From the NCBI RefSeq assembly GCF_014851815.1, contig NZ_JACVAJ010000002.1, positions 1,458,999-1,522,998 on the forward strand: a stretch of 64,000 nucleotides of DNA, read 5' to 3'. Numbering within the stretch: position 1 is the stretch's first letter; every line of letters begins with the position of its first letter. The translations under genes and the position numbers were made by a program. A model generated the notes under the pieces. It was not told where the DNA came from and ran no database searches. It saw nothing but the letters and a program-made list of their open reading frames with translations. The stretch comes from Pseudoxanthomonas sp. PXM01 (lineage in GTDB: Bacteria > Pseudomonadota > Gammaproteobacteria > Xanthomonadales > Xanthomonadaceae). Positions 63,514 to 64,000 of the stretch are shown here, one piece after another.

Positions 63514-63573
63514 GCCTAACATTTCATTCAAGCCGACGCCGCTTCGCGGCGCGGCTTAACTCAGGCGTTAGGT
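63514..63573 (+). repeat. attC site 7
   Basis: R'' is GCCTAAC (63514-63520), R' is GTTAGGT (63567-63573). The inner arm matches site 2. The spacer after R'' reads ATTTCATT, unlike the other copies. Confidence 0.95.
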
Positions 63574-63577
63574 GTCT

Positions 63578-63832
63578 ATGAAAGCCACCGGAAGTTCAAG
63601 CAAATTCTGGAGTGGGGTGAACATTGCGGGCTGCTCTGCAGCCATGCTCATGCTACTCAGCCAAGCCGTAACCTCATTCGCCGCGGGATCATTGCGGTTC
63701 TCGTCCAGCAAATACGGATTCACTGCTCACGGCATGGAGGCAGCAGTAATCTATTGCGCATTGTTCATCGGCTGCGCCCTTATCATCGGCCTCGGTTGGC
63801 GAGGGCTGAGACATGATGGGCAAGACACCTAA
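63578..63832 (+). CDS. Cassette 8: small two-helix membrane protein
   Basis: The 84-residue protein (from ATG 63578) has two hydrophobic segments (residues about 13-37 and 50-72), ending GLRHDGQDT. A GTG at 63572 inside the R' core (GTTAGGTG) is also in frame and adds two residues. The TAA stop lies in the R'' core of its attC. No family is recognised. Confidence 0.65.
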   Translation: MKATGSSSKFWSGVNIAGCSAAMLMLLSQAVTSFAAGSLRFSSSKYGFTAHGMEAAVIYCALFIGCALIIGLGWRGLRHDGQDT

Positions 63833-63886
63833 CAATTCATTCAAGCCGAACCCGCTTCGCGAGTCGGCTTAATTCAGGCGTTAGGG
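63827..63886 (+). repeat. attC site 8
   Basis: R'' is ACCTAAC (63827-63833), complementary to the GTTAGGT that opens cassette 8. R' is GTTAGGG (63880-63886). The arm reads AACCCGC/GCGAGTC with one mismatch. Confidence 0.95.
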
Positions 63887-63889
63887 CTC

Positions 63890-64000
63890 ATGGTGCAAGA
63901 CCACTACGGCGTGTGGCTCTTTCAAAGGCCCAATCCGCTATCGGATGCACGTCTCTGGCGCGAGTCGCACAGTGGCTGGCCGGCACCCACTCGCTTCTCG
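63890..64000 (+). CDS. Cassette 9: gene start, cut by the window edge
   Basis: An ATG four bases after the R' core opens a frame that stays open to the window end (37 codons). It begins MVQDHYGVWLFQRPNPLSDA. There is no signal peptide in the visible part and no recognisable domain. The rest of the cassette and its attC lie outside. Confidence 0.5.
   Translation, partial: MVQDHYGVWLFQRPNPLSDARLWRESHSGWPAPTRFS

Larger units (their letters stand above)
60474..64000 (+). mobile_element. Integron gene-cassette array, eight whole cassettes plus one partial
   Basis: From here to the right edge the DNA is a head-to-tail row of small genes, each followed by a 60-bp attC site (60930, 61381, 61807, 62180, 62593, 63093, 63514 and 63827). 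Each attC begins with RYYYAAC-like R'' and ends with the GTTRRRY core of the next cassette. The attC sites are highly alike, as in sedentary chromosomal integrons of Xanthomonas, rather than the mixed sites of mobile integrons. No integrase gene is visible, so it is either a CALIN-type cluster or an array whose integrase lies outside. The array continues beyond the window. Confidence 0.95.

Noticed and set aside
60474..64000. Regularly spaced repeats considered as a CRISPR array
   Set aside because: Spacing is 370-500 bases with a gene between repeats, and the repeats have the R''/R' layout of attC. No cas genes are present.

Overview
The window is chromosomal DNA from a high-GC gammaproteobacterium of the family Xanthomonadaceae. 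It looks closest to Pseudoxanthomonas, Xanthomonas, Stenotrophomonas or Lysobacter. The reasons are an XanB2-type chorismatase of xanthomonadin biosynthesis, a dipeptidyl peptidase IV-like S9 protease, a C-rich small RNA beside polA that resembles Xanthomonas sX13, a REP-like inverted pair of the Xanthomonadaceae type, and 60-bp attC sites of the kind seen in Xanthomonas chromosomal integrons. The genus is an inference.

Layout. 1-12,955 holds housekeeping genes: hemF, a YetF-like protein, the sX13-like RNA, polA, a DUF2782 protein, a universal stress protein, uvrD with a GNAT acetyltransferase and yqhA, a YfcG-type glutathione transferase, a DPP4-type peptidase and a Coa1-family protein. 13,005-25,475 holds a giant alpha-2-macroglobulin, a lipoprotein, xanB2, hemB, an outer-membrane beta-barrel protein and aroE. 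25,555-34,092 has a ThuA-like protein facing a seven-gene minus-strand operon (RDD, SpoIIM-like, DUF4129, DUF4350, MoxR ATPase, DUF58, DUF4380); its first six genes are joined by overlapping stop and start codons. 34,256-42,522 has ykgJ, Pr6Pr, VOC and gamma-carbonic-anhydrase genes, an aldehyde dehydrogenase, a 14-TM-type MFS exporter, xth, glsB, a phosphopantetheinyl transferase and rsmG. 42,708-46,341 has parA-parB, the REP-like palindrome and a DUF885 protein. 46,426-59,985 has a trimeric autotransporter with a collagen-like stretch, an ECF sigma factor coupled to a Ser/Thr kinase, rpmB-rpmG, a cardiolipin synthase, an FAD/NAD(P) protein and a transporter-type hybrid histidine kinase.

From 60,474 to the right edge lies an integron gene-cassette array: eight complete cassettes and the start of a ninth, each closed by a 60-bp attC site, all reading rightwards. 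Base composition is clearly lower in GC than in the flank. No integron integrase is visible in the window. Six of the eight complete cassettes encode secreted, lipoprotein or membrane proteins, and one encodes an Imm8-type immunity protein.

Cross-cutting patterns. At least nine genes (hemF, polA, uvrD, thuA-like, gamma-CA, calB-like, xth, rsmG, the FAD protein) have a TANNNT-type -10 hexamer ending 6-7 nt before the start codon and no Shine-Dalgarno, so leaderless mRNAs are likely. The metabolic genes include two heme steps (hemF, hemB) and chorismate supply and use (aroE, xanB2).
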